Assembly: GCA_963658085.1 (NCBI GenBank)
Contig: CAVKOU010000013.1
Location: 1 to 53,598 of the forward strand
DNA length: 53,598 nt
Source: CAKRJP01 sp963658085
Lineage (GTDB): Bacteria > Bacillota > Clostridia > Lachnospirales > Lachnospiraceae
Direction of reading: 5' to 3'
Shown here: in pieces, positions 24,298 to 32,015 of the stretch
How the letters are laid out: each line of letters starts with the position of its first letter
Position numbering within the stretch: position 1 is the stretch's first letter
Position numbers and translations under genes: made by a program
Notes under the pieces: generated by a model
What the model saw: the letters and a program-made list of their open reading frames with translations, nothing else
Told to the model about the DNA's origin: nothing
Database searches by the model: none

Positions 24298-25713
24298 ATG
24301 GGAAATGTACAGATTCTATTACGCCAGCATGTTGGCGCACCCTGTAAGCCTGTTGTTAATGTGGGTGATGAAGTAAAAAAAGGTACACTCATCGCTGAAC
24401 CTACAGGTCTGGGAGCTAACATTTTCTCCAGCGTGTACGGAAAAGTGACAGAGATCGCGGAGGATCGCATCATAATTGAATCGGCAGATGAACAGCCGGA
24501 TGAATTTGTTCCGATTACTGAGTCAGTAGAAGGGATTACAGAAGATTCTTCTAAGCTTGATTTGGTGAAGGCTGCCGGAATCGTAGGTATGGGAGGTGCT
24601 GGCTTCCCTACTGGAGTTAAACTTAACATTAATTTAGAAGAGACTCCTATGGGTGAGCTTTCACCAGAGATCAATCCGGAGCTTCCTGCAGACTTTAAAC
24701 TGGATTGTGGATATATTTTGGTAAATGCTGCAGAGTGTGAGCCGGGACTGGAACACAATACGAGACAGATCGAAGAGCAGAGTGATAAATTGATCCGTGG
24801 TATTAAATATGCTATGGAGATTACTCATGCCGGAAAGTCTATCATTGCAATTAAGAAGAAACACCACAAAGCCATTAAAGTATTGCAGAAGGCTTTGGAG
24901 AATGAGCCGGATATCGCGATGCATCTGATGGCTGATATCTACCCTATGGGGGAAGAGCGCGCTGTAGTAAGAGAGTGCCTTGGAGTATTGCTTACAACCA
25001 CTCAGCTTCCGTCTGCGGCAAGATCTGTTGTTATTAATGTAGAGACAACTTGCAAGATTGCTGAGGCTATTGATGAGAAGAAACCTTGTATCAGTAAGAA
25101 TATGACTGTTCGAGGACAGCTTAAAGGCGGAAATGAAGCGCATGTCTTCTTTGACGTGCCGGTAGGTGTAAGTGTTGAAGAGATGATCGAGAAGGCTGGC
25201 GGAATCGAAGGCAAGTATGGTGAGATCATTATGGGAGGAGCTTTCACAGGAAAGTCTACTACATTAGATGCACCTACAACTAAGACTACAGGATCCATCC
25301 TTGTAACCATCGAATTTCCGGATCTTCATGGAGCTACCATGGGTATTCTTGTATGTGCCTGCGGTGGAAGCGAAGAACGTATGCGTGAGATCGCAGAAAA
25401 GATGAACTCCAAAGTGGTATCTGTCTGTAGATGTAAGCAGGCAATTGAAAATAAACCGGGAGCACCTCTTAAGTGCTTAAGACCTGGTAACTGTCCGGGA
25501 CAGGTTAAGAACAATATGCAGTTTAAGAAAGATAAATGTGAGTATATTTTGATTGGTAACTGTTCTGATTGTTCCAATACTGTTATGGCATCCGGGCCGA
25601 AGATGGGACTTAAAGTATTCCACCAGACAGACCATGTAATGAGAACCATTGGACATCCTCTTTACAGATCCTTGAAGGTGTCAAAAGAGGTAAGTCAGGA
25701 GATTGATTTCTAA
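24298..25713 (+). CDS. prdC: Proline reductase-associated electron transfer protein PrdC (RnfC-like)
   Basis: PrdC resembles the RnfC subunit of ion-translocating NADH:ferredoxin oxidoreductases and is thought to pass electrons from NADH to D-proline reductase. The 471-residue protein begins like RnfC (LLRQHVGAPCKPVVNVGDEVKKG), has the NADH/flavin-type GIVGMGGAGFPTGVKLN, NAAECEPGLEHNTR, and a SLBB-like part (FDVPVGVSVEEMIEKAGG). The C-terminal ~75 residues contain eight cysteines (CRCKQ, CLRPGNCPG, KC, GNCSDCS), which is not the standard RnfC ferredoxin pattern. C16 is encoded by a normal codon; no in-frame TGA is present. ATG 24298 follows AGAAGGAGAC. It is the first gene of the prd operon. 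Confidence 0.9.
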   Translation: MGNVQILLRQHVGAPCKPVVNVGDEVKKGTLIAEPTGLGANIFSSVYGKVTEIAEDRIIIESADEQPDEFVPITESVEGITEDSSKLDLVKAAGIVGMGGAGFPTGVKLNINLEETPMGELSPEINPELPADFKLDCGYILVNAAECEPGLEHNTRQIEEQSDKLIRGIKYAMEITHAGKSIIAIKKKHHKAIKVLQKALENEPDIAMHLMADIYPMGEERAVVRECLGVLLTTTQLPSAARSVVINVETTCKIAEAIDEKKPCISKNMTVRGQLKGGNEAHVFFDVPVGVSVEEMIEKAGGIEGKYGEIIMGGAFTGKSTTLDAPTTKTTGSILVTIEFPDLHGATMGILVCACGGSEERMREIAEKMNSKVVSVCRCKQAIENKPGAPLKCLRPGNCPGQVKNNMQFKKDKCEYILIGNCSDCSNTVMASGPKMGLKVFHQTDHVMRTIGHPLYRSLKVSKEVSQEIDF

Positions 25714-25753
25714 AAATAGAAAATATTTCGAAATATAAAAGGAGGAGATTATT

Positions 25754-26155
25754 ATGTCAATTACAGCAGAAACAGCGAAAGCTCATGCAAAAGATCCGGC
25801 GGTATTATGTTGTAGAGCAGAAGGCGGTATTACTATTGAACCGGCAAATTTGGAGGATCCGGCAATCTTTGATGAATTGGTAGATTCAGGATTATTGAAT
25901 TTAGATGGATGTCTTACCATTGAGCAGGTACTTGGCGCAAAGCTAACAAAGACCTGTGATTCCCTTTGCCCGTTAACAGCAGAGGTGGTAGACGGTATCA
26001 AAGAAGTAACAGAGGAGAAGGAAGAGGAAGCTGAGCCGGAGCAGGCAGACAGTGAACCGATAACCTCTACCAACATGACGGTTCGTACTGTTGGTGGAAT
26101 CCTTAAGATCGATATCAAGGAAGGAAAAGATATTCACTTGGAGATCCCTGTATAG
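25754..26155 (+). CDS. Stand-alone copy of the PrdA N-terminal domain, 133 residues
   Basis: The protein matches the first ~131 residues of PrdA encoded 100 bases downstream: both begin MSITAETAK-HAKDPAVLCCRAE, share LEDPAIFD, LTIEQVLGAKLTKTCDSLCPLTA, a Glu/Ala-rich linker, and GG-LKI-I-EGKDI-LEIPV. The small protein then stops where PrdA continues into its catalytic beta part. The TGT-TGT pair (CCRAE) and the CDSLCP cysteines are kept in both. It has its own AAAAGGAGGAG site. It probably arose by duplication; it could be a regulatory or assembly partner of PrdA, but function is unknown. Confidence 0.88.
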   Translation: MSITAETAKAHAKDPAVLCCRAEGGITIEPANLEDPAIFDELVDSGLLNLDGCLTIEQVLGAKLTKTCDSLCPLTAEVVDGIKEVTEEKEEEAEPEQADSEPITSTNMTVRTVGGILKIDIKEGKDIHLEIPV

Positions 26156-26176
26156 ATCATTTTTGTGGATAGCATT

Positions 26177-26237
26177 CCCGGCTGAGATGATCAGTCGGGG
26201 GTGATAACCAAAAGGCGCGATATCGCGTATATATAAT
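26177..26237 (+). promoter_or_regulatory. Hairpin, palindrome and -10 box upstream of prdA
   Basis: CCCGGCTGA (26177-26185) pairs with TCAGTCGGG (26191-26199) around GATGA without a T run, suggesting an mRNA processing or stabilising stem. CGCGATATCGCG (26216-26227) is a perfect 12-bp palindrome five bases before TATAAT (26232-26237). A palindrome in the spacer of a possible internal promoter would be a natural operator; the -35 box is weak. Confidence 0.4.
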
Positions 26238-26259
26238 ACTAAGACAAGGAGGGAAAAGT

Positions 26260-28104
26260 ATGTCAATTACAGCTGAAACAGCAAAAGAACATGCGAAGGA
26301 TCCGGCAGTATTGTGTTGCAGAGCCGAAGAAGGCATCATCATCGAACCTTCCAATTTGGAAGATCCGGCAATTTTTGATGACTTGGTAGACTCTGGACTT
26401 TTGGATCTGACAGGAGCATTGACAATCGAACAGGTACTTGGAGCAAAGCTTACAAAGACTTGCGATTCTCTTTGCCCATTAACAGCAGATGTAGTTGAAG
26501 GAGCAAAAGCACCTAGCGTTCCGGAGACGAAGGCAGAAGAAGTTCAGGCAGTGGAAGAAGAAACGGTTGCTACACCGGCAGCGTCAGCAGAGGTAGAGGC
26601 AAGAGGTGGAGTTCTTAAAATCCATATTGGAGAAGGAAAAGATATTAATCTTGAGATTCCGGTTGGTGGATTATCAGGCCAGACCGTAGTTGCGCCGGCG
26701 GTTGCACAGTCGGTAGTAGCAGGAGAGCCTGCAAAGCAGGAGCCGAAACTCATTCGTACACTGACAAGAAAGTATTTCAAGATCACAGAGGTTAAGAGAG
26801 GACCGGAGACTAAGATCGAGGGAACTACTCTTTATATCAGAGAAGGAATTGAGAAAGAATGTATCGATTCACAGAAACTGGTATATGATCTGAAGATTGA
26901 CATTATTACACCGGAGCAGTATCATACTTATTCTGAGACTATCATGGATGTACAGCCTATTGCTACAAAAGATGGAGAAGATGAAGTCGGTAGCGGTACA
27001 ACAAGAGTTTTAGATGGTGTTGTAATGATGGTAACCGGTACAGATGCCAATGGAGTGCAGATCGGAGAGTTTGGTTCTTCCGAAGGATACCTGGATGAGA
27101 ACATTATGTGGGGACGTCCGGGAGCACCTGAAAAGGGTGAAATCTTCATTAAGACTCAGGTAACTGTAAAAGAAGGAACCAATATGGAGAGACCTGGACC
27201 GTTAGCTGCACATTCTGCAACAGACGTTATCACTCAGGAGATCCGTGAGGCTTTGAAGGAAGTTGATATGTCAGAATCTGTTAGAGAAGAGACATATGAG
27301 CAGTACAGAAGACCTGGTAAGAAGAAAGTTGTAATCGTAAAAGAGATTATGGGACAGGGTGCTATGCACGATAACCTGATTCTTCCGGTAGAGCCGGTAG
27401 GAGTGCTTGGTGCGCGTCCGAACGTTGATCTTGGAAATGTACCGATCTGTGTATCTCCATTGGAAGTACTTGATGGATGTATTCATGCATTGACATGTAT
27501 CGGACCGGCTTCTAAAGAGATGTCAAGACATTACTGGAGAGAGCCGTTGGTTCTGGAGGCTTTGCATGATGAAGAGATCGACCTTTGCGGTGTTATCTTT
27601 GTAGGAAGCCCACAGATTAATGCAGAGAAGTTCTATGTATCAAAACGTGTCGGACAGATGTGCGAGATGTTAGATATTGATGGAGCATTTGTTACAACAG
27701 AAGGATTTGGTAATAACCATATCGACTTTGCAAGTCATCATGAGCAGATTGGTATGAGAGGAATTCCTGTTGTAGGACTTTCTTTCTGTGCTATGCAGGG
27801 TGCCTTGGTAGTAGGTAACAAGTACATGACTCACATGGTTGATAATAACAAATCTGAGTCGGGTATTGAAAACGAAGTTCTTGCATGTAACACTCTTTGT
27901 CCGGAAGATGCTGTTCGTGCGGTACAGATGTTAAAGAATGCTATGGCTGGAGAAGAAGTAAAGGGAGCAGAGAAGAAGTGGAATCCGAATGTAAAAGTTT
28001 CCAATGTAGAGGCGATTGAAGCTGCGACAGGAAAGAAACTTGATTTGGTTGCCAACGAGCAGTCCTTGCCGATGAGCCAGAAGCGTAAAGAAAAATACGA
28101 CTAG
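26260..28104 (+). CDS. prdA: D-proline reductase proprotein PrdA
   Basis: PrdA carries the pyruvoyl group that binds D-proline as the ring is reductively opened to 5-aminovalerate. In the clostridial enzyme the proprotein cuts itself at a cysteine, which becomes the pyruvoyl N-terminus of the smaller subunit. Here the matching site is C413 in ALTC-IGPASKEMSRHYWREPL. Cleavage between T412 and C413 would give about 412 and 202 residues, fitting the known 45 and 23 kDa subunits. Residues 1-131 form a cysteine-containing N-terminal domain also present as a separate gene upstream, followed by an Ala/Glu-rich linker and the beta domain. GGAGGG precedes the ATG. Confidence 0.95.
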   Translation: MSITAETAKEHAKDPAVLCCRAEEGIIIEPSNLEDPAIFDDLVDSGLLDLTGALTIEQVLGAKLTKTCDSLCPLTADVVEGAKAPSVPETKAEEVQAVEEETVATPAASAEVEARGGVLKIHIGEGKDINLEIPVGGLSGQTVVAPAVAQSVVAGEPAKQEPKLIRTLTRKYFKITEVKRGPETKIEGTTLYIREGIEKECIDSQKLVYDLKIDIITPEQYHTYSETIMDVQPIATKDGEDEVGSGTTRVLDGVVMMVTGTDANGVQIGEFGSSEGYLDENIMWGRPGAPEKGEIFIKTQVTVKEGTNMERPGPLAAHSATDVITQEIREALKEVDMSESVREETYEQYRRPGKKKVVIVKEIMGQGAMHDNLILPVEPVGVLGARPNVDLGNVPICVSPLEVLDGCIHALTCIGPASKEMSRHYWREPLVLEALHDEEIDLCGVIFVGSPQINAEKFYVSKRVGQMCEMLDIDGAFVTTEGFGNNHIDFASHHEQIGMRGIPVVGLSFCAMQGALVVGNKYMTHMVDNNKSESGIENEVLACNTLCPEDAVRAVQMLKNAMAGEEVKGAEKKWNPNVKVSNVEAIEAATGKKLDLVANEQSLPMSQKRKEKYD

Positions 28105-28122
28105 AATCAAGGTGAAAGAATT

Positions 28123-28401
28123 ATGGACATGAAATATGGCGATAAAATTATTAAGATGGAAGGTGTTATCGTAGAGGTGATGGATGGTGCAGTTGCCATT
28201 GATTTAAAAGGCAGACTGGGTTATTTGAAGATTCCGATGCGAATGCTGATCACCGACTATCCGATAAAAGTTGGCCAGGAAGTTGCGTGGAATATGAGTT
28301 TTATCGAACAACTTGGACCAGACGCCAATGAGAAATATGTAAGTAATCTTGAAACCTATAACAGACGCCAAGAAGAAGCGCGTCAGAAGAACCAGAAATG
28401 A
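28123..28401 (+). CDS. Small protein of the D-proline reductase operon, 92 residues
   Basis: The gene lies between prdA (18 bases upstream) and prdB (16 bases downstream); small genes occupy this place in other clostridial prd clusters as far as I recall. The protein starts MDMKYGDKIIKMEGVIVEVM, has a compact beta-rich first half (GAVAIDLKGRLGYLKIPMRML, resembling a small OB- or S1-like barrel) and a charged C-terminal helix (YNRRQEEARQKNQK). It has no cysteines, so it is not a redox carrier. It may help assembly or maturation of the PrdA/PrdB complex; this is inference. Confidence 0.82.
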   Translation: MDMKYGDKIIKMEGVIVEVMDGAVAIDLKGRLGYLKIPMRMLITDYPIKVGQEVAWNMSFIEQLGPDANEKYVSNLETYNRRQEEARQKNQK

Positions 28402-28417
28402 TGAAGGAGGAAGACTT

Positions 28418-29143
28418 ATGAGTTTGACAGTAGCTAAAGGCATGCAGTCAGAAATCTTTGTTCCGATCACTCCCCCGTCAGTATGGACTCCCGTAACAAA
28501 AGAGTTAAAAGATATGTCAATCGCCCTTGCAACAGCAGCCGGCGTTCACAAAAAGACTCAGGAAAGATTTAATCTTGCAGGAGACTTTACTTGGAGAAAG
28601 ATCGAGAATACCGTTCCGTCCAGTGAGTTAATGGTATCTCACGGTGGATACGATAACAGTGATGTAAATAAAGACATTAACTGTATGTTCCCAATTGACA
28701 GAATTCACGAATTGGCAGCAGAAGGATTTATTAGAGCTTGCGCACCTGTGCATGCAGGATTTATGGGTGGTGGTGGAAACCAGGAGAAGTTCAAACATGA
28801 AACCGGTCCGGCCATTGCTGAAATGTTTAAAAGTGAGGATGTTGACGCAGTTATCCTCACTGCTGGATGAGGTACCTGTCACCGCTCTGCAGTATTGGTG
28901 CAGAGAGCGATTGAAGCAGCTGGAATTCCTACAATTATTATTGCAGCGCTTCCGCCGGTTGTTCGTCAGACCGGTACCCCTCGTGGAGTAGCTCCATTGG
29001 TACCTATGGGTGCTAACGCTGGTGCTCCTAACAATGTTGAACAGCAGACACAGATTGTAAAGGCTACACTGGAGCAACTGGTACAGATCCAGACACCAGG
29101 AAAGGTAGTTCCATTGCCATTCGAGTATGTTGCGAAAGTTTAA
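28418..29143 (+). CDS. prdB: D-proline reductase selenoprotein subunit PrdB
   Basis: PrdB holds the selenocysteine that attacks the alpha-carbon of D-proline bound to PrdA. Translation starts at ATG 28418 behind GAAGGAGGAAG and passes an in-frame TGA at 28868-28870 (codon 151). The context ILTAGUGTCHRSA gives a UxxC redox motif. The frame then continues through QRAIEAAGIPTIIIAALPPV and TGTPRGVAPL to TAA at 29143, 241 residues in all, the known length of this subunit (about 26 kDa). A SECIS-like hairpin follows the TGA. Genome annotations that stop at the TGA would split this gene in two. Confidence 0.96.
28883..28907 (+). promoter_or_regulatory. SECIS element of prdB
   Basis: CTCTGCA (28885-28891) pairs perfectly with TGCAGAG (28899-28905) around the loop GTATTGG. 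The stem begins 14 nt after the TGA, slightly close but within the range seen for bacterial elements, and the apical loop starts with G. It is expected to bind SelB. Confidence 0.75.
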
Positions 29144-29172
29144 TGCTATTGATAGAAGATAGTATAAGTGTC

Positions 29173-29213
29173 AGCCGGGAGGTCTTTAAAGGCCTTCCGG
29201 CCTTTGTTATAAT
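29173..29213 (+). terminator. Terminator-like hairpin with overlapping -10 between prdB and prdD
   Basis: GCCGGGAGGTC and GGCCTTCCGGC form an 11-bp stem (three wobbles) around TTTAAA and are followed by CTTTGTTATAATG. The TATAAT (29208-29213) has a possible -35 TTTAAA in the hairpin loop at 17 bases. It may separate prdC-prdB from prdD-prdE, lowering read-through while giving them a separate promoter. Confidence 0.55.
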
Positions 29214-29314
29214 GAAAGAAAATGTGACACTAGTGGTAGAGATCTGAGTTTTTAGCTTTGGTGCGAGATTGCTTGCTGGAGCTTGGGCTTGGGAGAAGAA
29301 AATGAGGTGAGAAG

Positions 29315-30079
29315 TTGGCACAGGAGATCGATTTAAGGAAACTGGTGATTAAAACCTTCCATATAAATAATGTGGAGTGGGGCGAAGAAAATCTTGTAAC
29401 TGCTGATGGACACATGGTTGTCGGAAAAGAAAAATATAAAGCTCTAGCAGGATTAGAAGATAGTATCGAATCTATTGAAGTAAAGATTATCAAACCGAAT
29501 GAACGAGATATTTGGACCAATACCATTATGGATATCATTCCTATCTCCACAAAGGTTCTCGGAGTGTTGGGGGAAGGAATTACCCACACTTTGACCGGAG
29601 TTTATGTATTGCTCACCGGAGTGGATGCAAAAGGAAAACAGTGCCATGAATTTGGCTCCTCCGAAGGAATTTTAAAGGATCAGATGATTTCTGGAAGAGC
29701 AGGAACCCCGGGGGAGGATGATTATATCATATCCTTTGATGTAGTGCTAAAAGAAGGTATGGGGCAAAAACGTGAAGGACCTACAGCGGCCCATCGGCTA
29801 TGTGATGAATTTGTGCAGGAATTTAGAAACCAGTTGAAAAAATTCCATGGAAATCAATGTACGGAACGGCATGAATATCATGACGTGGCAAGACCTGGGA
29901 AAAAGAAAGTACTGATTATCAAGCAGGTGGCAGGGCAAGGAGCTATGTATGATACCCATTTGTTTTCCGACGAGCCATCCGGAGTGGAAGGTGGAAAATC
30001 TATTATTGACATGGGAAATATGCCTATCTTGGTAACGCCGAATGAATATAGAGACGGTATTATTCGGTCGATGCAGTAA
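29315..30079 (+). CDS. prdD: PrdD, paralogue of the PrdA beta part
   Basis: The 254-residue protein aligns with PrdA residues ~155-412: shared are ETIMD/NTIMD-xxPI, the LxGVxxxxTGxDAxGxQ stretch, EFGSSEG, GR-G-P, KEG, REGP-AAH, RPGKKKVxIxK and GQGAM. It ends ILVTPNEYRDGIIRSMQ, exactly where PrdA reaches its cleavage site. It starts with TTG (29315) behind AATGAGGTGA. PrdE, encoded 15 bases later, is the matching second half, so PrdD and PrdE together are a split PrdA-like pair. In the clostridial literature they are part of the prd cluster; their precise role is not settled. Confidence 0.9.
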   Translation: MAQEIDLRKLVIKTFHINNVEWGEENLVTADGHMVVGKEKYKALAGLEDSIESIEVKIIKPNERDIWTNTIMDIIPISTKVLGVLGEGITHTLTGVYVLLTGVDAKGKQCHEFGSSEGILKDQMISGRAGTPGEDDYIISFDVVLKEGMGQKREGPTAAHRLCDEFVQEFRNQLKKFHGNQCTERHEYHDVARPGKKKVLIIKQVAGQGAMYDTHLFSDEPSGVEGGKSIIDMGNMPILVTPNEYRDGIIRSMQ

Positions 30080-30094
30080 AGGAGGGGGAAGCGT

Positions 30095-30571
30095 ATGGGA
30101 ATTGGACCGTCAACAAAAGAAACTTCTTTGCATCATTTCAGAGATCCGCTTTTGGATGTGGTATCTTCCGATGAAGATTTTGATCTTTTGGGGGTTATGT
30201 TAGTGGGAACGCCGGATGATCAGAAAGATAAGATGTTGGTGGGGACAAGGGCCGCGGTTTGGGCAGAGGCTATGCGGGCGGACGGAGTAATTATTTCTTC
30301 TGATGGCTGGGGGAATAGCAACGTGGATTATGCCAATACCTGCGAGCAACTTGGAAAACGAAATATCTGTGTGACTGGGCTGTGCTTTAGTGGTACAGTT
30401 GGTCAGTTCGTGGTGACCAACGAATATATGGATGGAATCAGGGATATCAATAAGAACCCAGAAGGTATAGAGAGCAATATTGTGGGGGAAAATGCGGTGG
30501 ATGAGATGGATTGCAGAAAAGCAGCGGCTCTTTTGAAGCTGAAAATGCGCGCAAAAGACAAAAGGGGATAA
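30095..30571 (+). CDS. prdE: PrdE, paralogue of the PrdA alpha part
   Basis: The 158-residue protein aligns with PrdA from its cleavage site onward: M-GIGPSTKETSLHHFRDPL matches C-IGPASKEMSRHYWREPL. Later shared segments include DFDLLGVMLVGTP, GVIISSDGWGNSNVDYAN and NICVTGLCFSG. The pyruvoyl-forming cysteine is replaced by the start methionine, so PrdE cannot form a pyruvoyl group in the same way. It starts 15 bases after prdD behind AAAGGAGGGGGAAG and ends about 45 residues earlier than PrdA. It probably binds PrdD; structural or regulatory roles are inferred. Confidence 0.88.
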   Translation: MGIGPSTKETSLHHFRDPLLDVVSSDEDFDLLGVMLVGTPDDQKDKMLVGTRAAVWAEAMRADGVIISSDGWGNSNVDYANTCEQLGKRNICVTGLCFSGTVGQFVVTNEYMDGIRDINKNPEGIESNIVGENAVDEMDCRKAAALLKLKMRAKDKRG

Positions 30572-30585
30572 ACTTATAAAATGAG

Positions 30586-30620
30586 ACAAGATCTATGGCG
30601 ATTGCTGCCATGGATCTTGT
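30586..30620. terminator. Hairpin between convergent prdE and EamA genes
   Basis: ACAAGATC-T-ATGGC (30586-30599) pairs with GCCAT-G-GATCTTGT (30607-30620), a 13-bp stem with one wobble. No good T run follows on either strand, so it may end transcription poorly or protect the 3' end. Confidence 0.45.
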
Positions 30621-30642
30621 GTGTTGATTATATGGATTATAT

Positions 30643-31566
30643 TTATTCTATTTGTTGATCTGTTAGAATTTGGTTGGTGGCCTTGTTGAAATTTAAATTC
30701 ATAATAACGATAGAAGCAAGAACCAGAGCAATTCCGATGAGGTTTCCGAGACCTATCGCCTCGTGAAAAACTAAGATGCCTACGATGGTGGCGGAAACTG
30801 TCTCTATGGATGCGGCGATCGGAATCTTGCTGGTTTCTTTGACTCTCTGAACACCTGTGAAGTAAATGGCATAGGCTAATGCGGTTGGAATGATAGCGTA
30901 AGCTATGCCTAAAAGCAGTAATTTTGGTTCCAAGGGAGTTCCTACCGAACTCCAAGGTCTCAGAGAGACTCCTAAAAAGATACTGGCAAATAAGAAGTTG
31001 TAGGTGGTCACTACTAAGGAAGATGCTTGTCCTGTAGTATATTTGCCCAGGATTGCACCAAGGGAATAGAAAAATCCTGCTGCAACACCCCAGCAGACAC
31101 CAATGACACTGAAGGTGATAGCGTTAAACTGTCCACCGGTAACGGTAAAAGCGCAACCGATAATATTTATTAGGAGTGCCAGCGCCTTTGTGTGCGTAAT
31201 CTTTTCTTTAAATAGGAAGAAAGACATAACGGATGTAAATAAAGGAGCAGTATATAAAAGAACAGCTCCTAGAGAAGCTCCGATATAGCCGATAGCGGTA
31301 TTGTAGGATATATTAAAAAAACCCTGGGTGAAGATTCCTAAAAGAATGCATGCGATCAAGGTTTGTTTGTTGATGCGAAAAGCCTGGGGTCCTTCTTTTA
31401 TTAATGTAATAATTGCAAGAATCAGAAAACCAAAGAAGACTCGTAAGAAGCTGGTATAGCCTGTGGAAGATCCGGCGGCGTCCATGTTTTTGACAAAAAT
31501 GCTAACAGTACCCCAAAGGCATCCGGCAATAAATATATAAAAGTAGTTTTTGAAATCTGATTTCAT
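30643..31566 (-). CDS. EamA/DMT-family transporter
   Basis: The 307-residue protein has ten hydrophobic segments in two EamA repeats, starting FYIFIAGCLWGTVSIFVKN and repeating from GVCWGVAAGFFYSLGAILGK. Typical drug/metabolite-transporter features are the N-terminal G-W-G turn and the second repeat's AxxYS-like helix. Substrates in this family include amino acids and metabolites and cannot be inferred from sequence. The start is placed at 31566 because GGAGGAAC lies eight bases upstream on the minus strand; an upstream ATG at 31596 has none. It is convergent with prdE, so it need not belong to the proline system. Confidence 0.85.
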   Translation of the reverse strand: MKSDFKNYFYIFIAGCLWGTVSIFVKNMDAAGSSTGYTSFLRVFFGFLILAIITLIKEGPQAFRINKQTLIACILLGIFTQGFFNISYNTAIGYIGASLGAVLLYTAPLFTSVMSFFLFKEKITHTKALALLINIIGCAFTVTGGQFNAITFSVIGVCWGVAAGFFYSLGAILGKYTTGQASSLVVTTYNFLFASIFLGVSLRPWSSVGTPLEPKLLLLGIAYAIIPTALAYAIYFTGVQRVKETSKIPIAASIETVSATIVGILVFHEAIGLGNLIGIALVLASIVIMNLNFNKATNQILTDQQIE

Positions 31567-31850
31567 AGGCAGTTCCTCCGAGAATAAAATTTGCACATGT
31601 TTTCTTTGTGAATATTTTTATAAAGAAAAAACACGATATACATAATTATACATCGTGTCCTTTCTTTTTGGTATGTCATTGAGAGGTTTTTAGTTGTATT
31701 GCAGTTTGAAATTATATACAAAGCTGGGGAATGCTCCTCTTCGTTCGAGGTAGAGTATATAAAATGGAGTTTGCTGTTGTAGGATTGTTTTTGGGGGAAA
31801 CAATCGACAACGGTTTAACTGCATTCACAACTGATTGTAACTTAATAAAG

Positions 31851-31913
31851 AAAGAAAAAAGGCGGTCTCCTCGTAAAAAGGAAACCACCATTGGTTCGTT
31901 GCTTTATTAAGTT
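31851..31913 (-). ncRNA. Putative short RNA of about 60 nt
   Basis: Starting near 31913, the minus-strand transcript would read GGCAACTTAATAAAGC, then a stem GGTGGTTTCC (31889-31880) with GGAGACCGCC (31870-31861), two wobbles, and TTTTTTCTTTC. That is promoter, about 25 unpaired bases and terminator, the layout of a small RNA or attenuated leader. Just past the terminator CTTTATTAAGTT (31850-31839) is the exact complement of the RNA's 5' AACTTAATAAAG, giving an alternative long-range pairing if termination fails. No protein gene follows on this strand, although a 59-codon frame starts in the stem. Confidence 0.45.
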
Positions 31914-31919
31914 GCCACT

Positions 31920-31948
31920 AATATAGCACCAAAAAAAAACAGTGTCAA
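31920..31948 (-). promoter_or_regulatory. Minus-strand promoter of a possible small RNA
   Basis: On the minus strand TTGACA (31948-31943), a 17-base spacer and TATATT (31925-31920) are near consensus. Transcription would begin near 31913. Confidence 0.6.
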
Positions 31949-32015
31949 CAAAAAAATAAAGAAAAATCGCAGAAAAATGTGTATTGAAAAAAGTACAAGA
32001 AATCCTGAAAAAGTG

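Larger units (their letters stand above)
31567..32015. other. Intergenic region between EamA gene and S10 promoter
   Basis: No convincing protein gene is seen. It holds a hairpin ACACGAT/ATCGTGT (31631-31658) followed by CCTTTCTTTTT, which may stop plus-strand transcription; CAAACAATC-like short inverted pieces around 31785-31805; and a minus-strand transcription unit at 31853-31948 described separately. The rest is AT-rich. Confidence 0.5.

Noticed and set aside
28868..28870. Two separate genes (28418-28870 and 28895-29143) instead of one prdB
   Set aside because: The TGA lies in the known GUGTC active site, the summed length equals PrdB, and the second part has no ribosome site.
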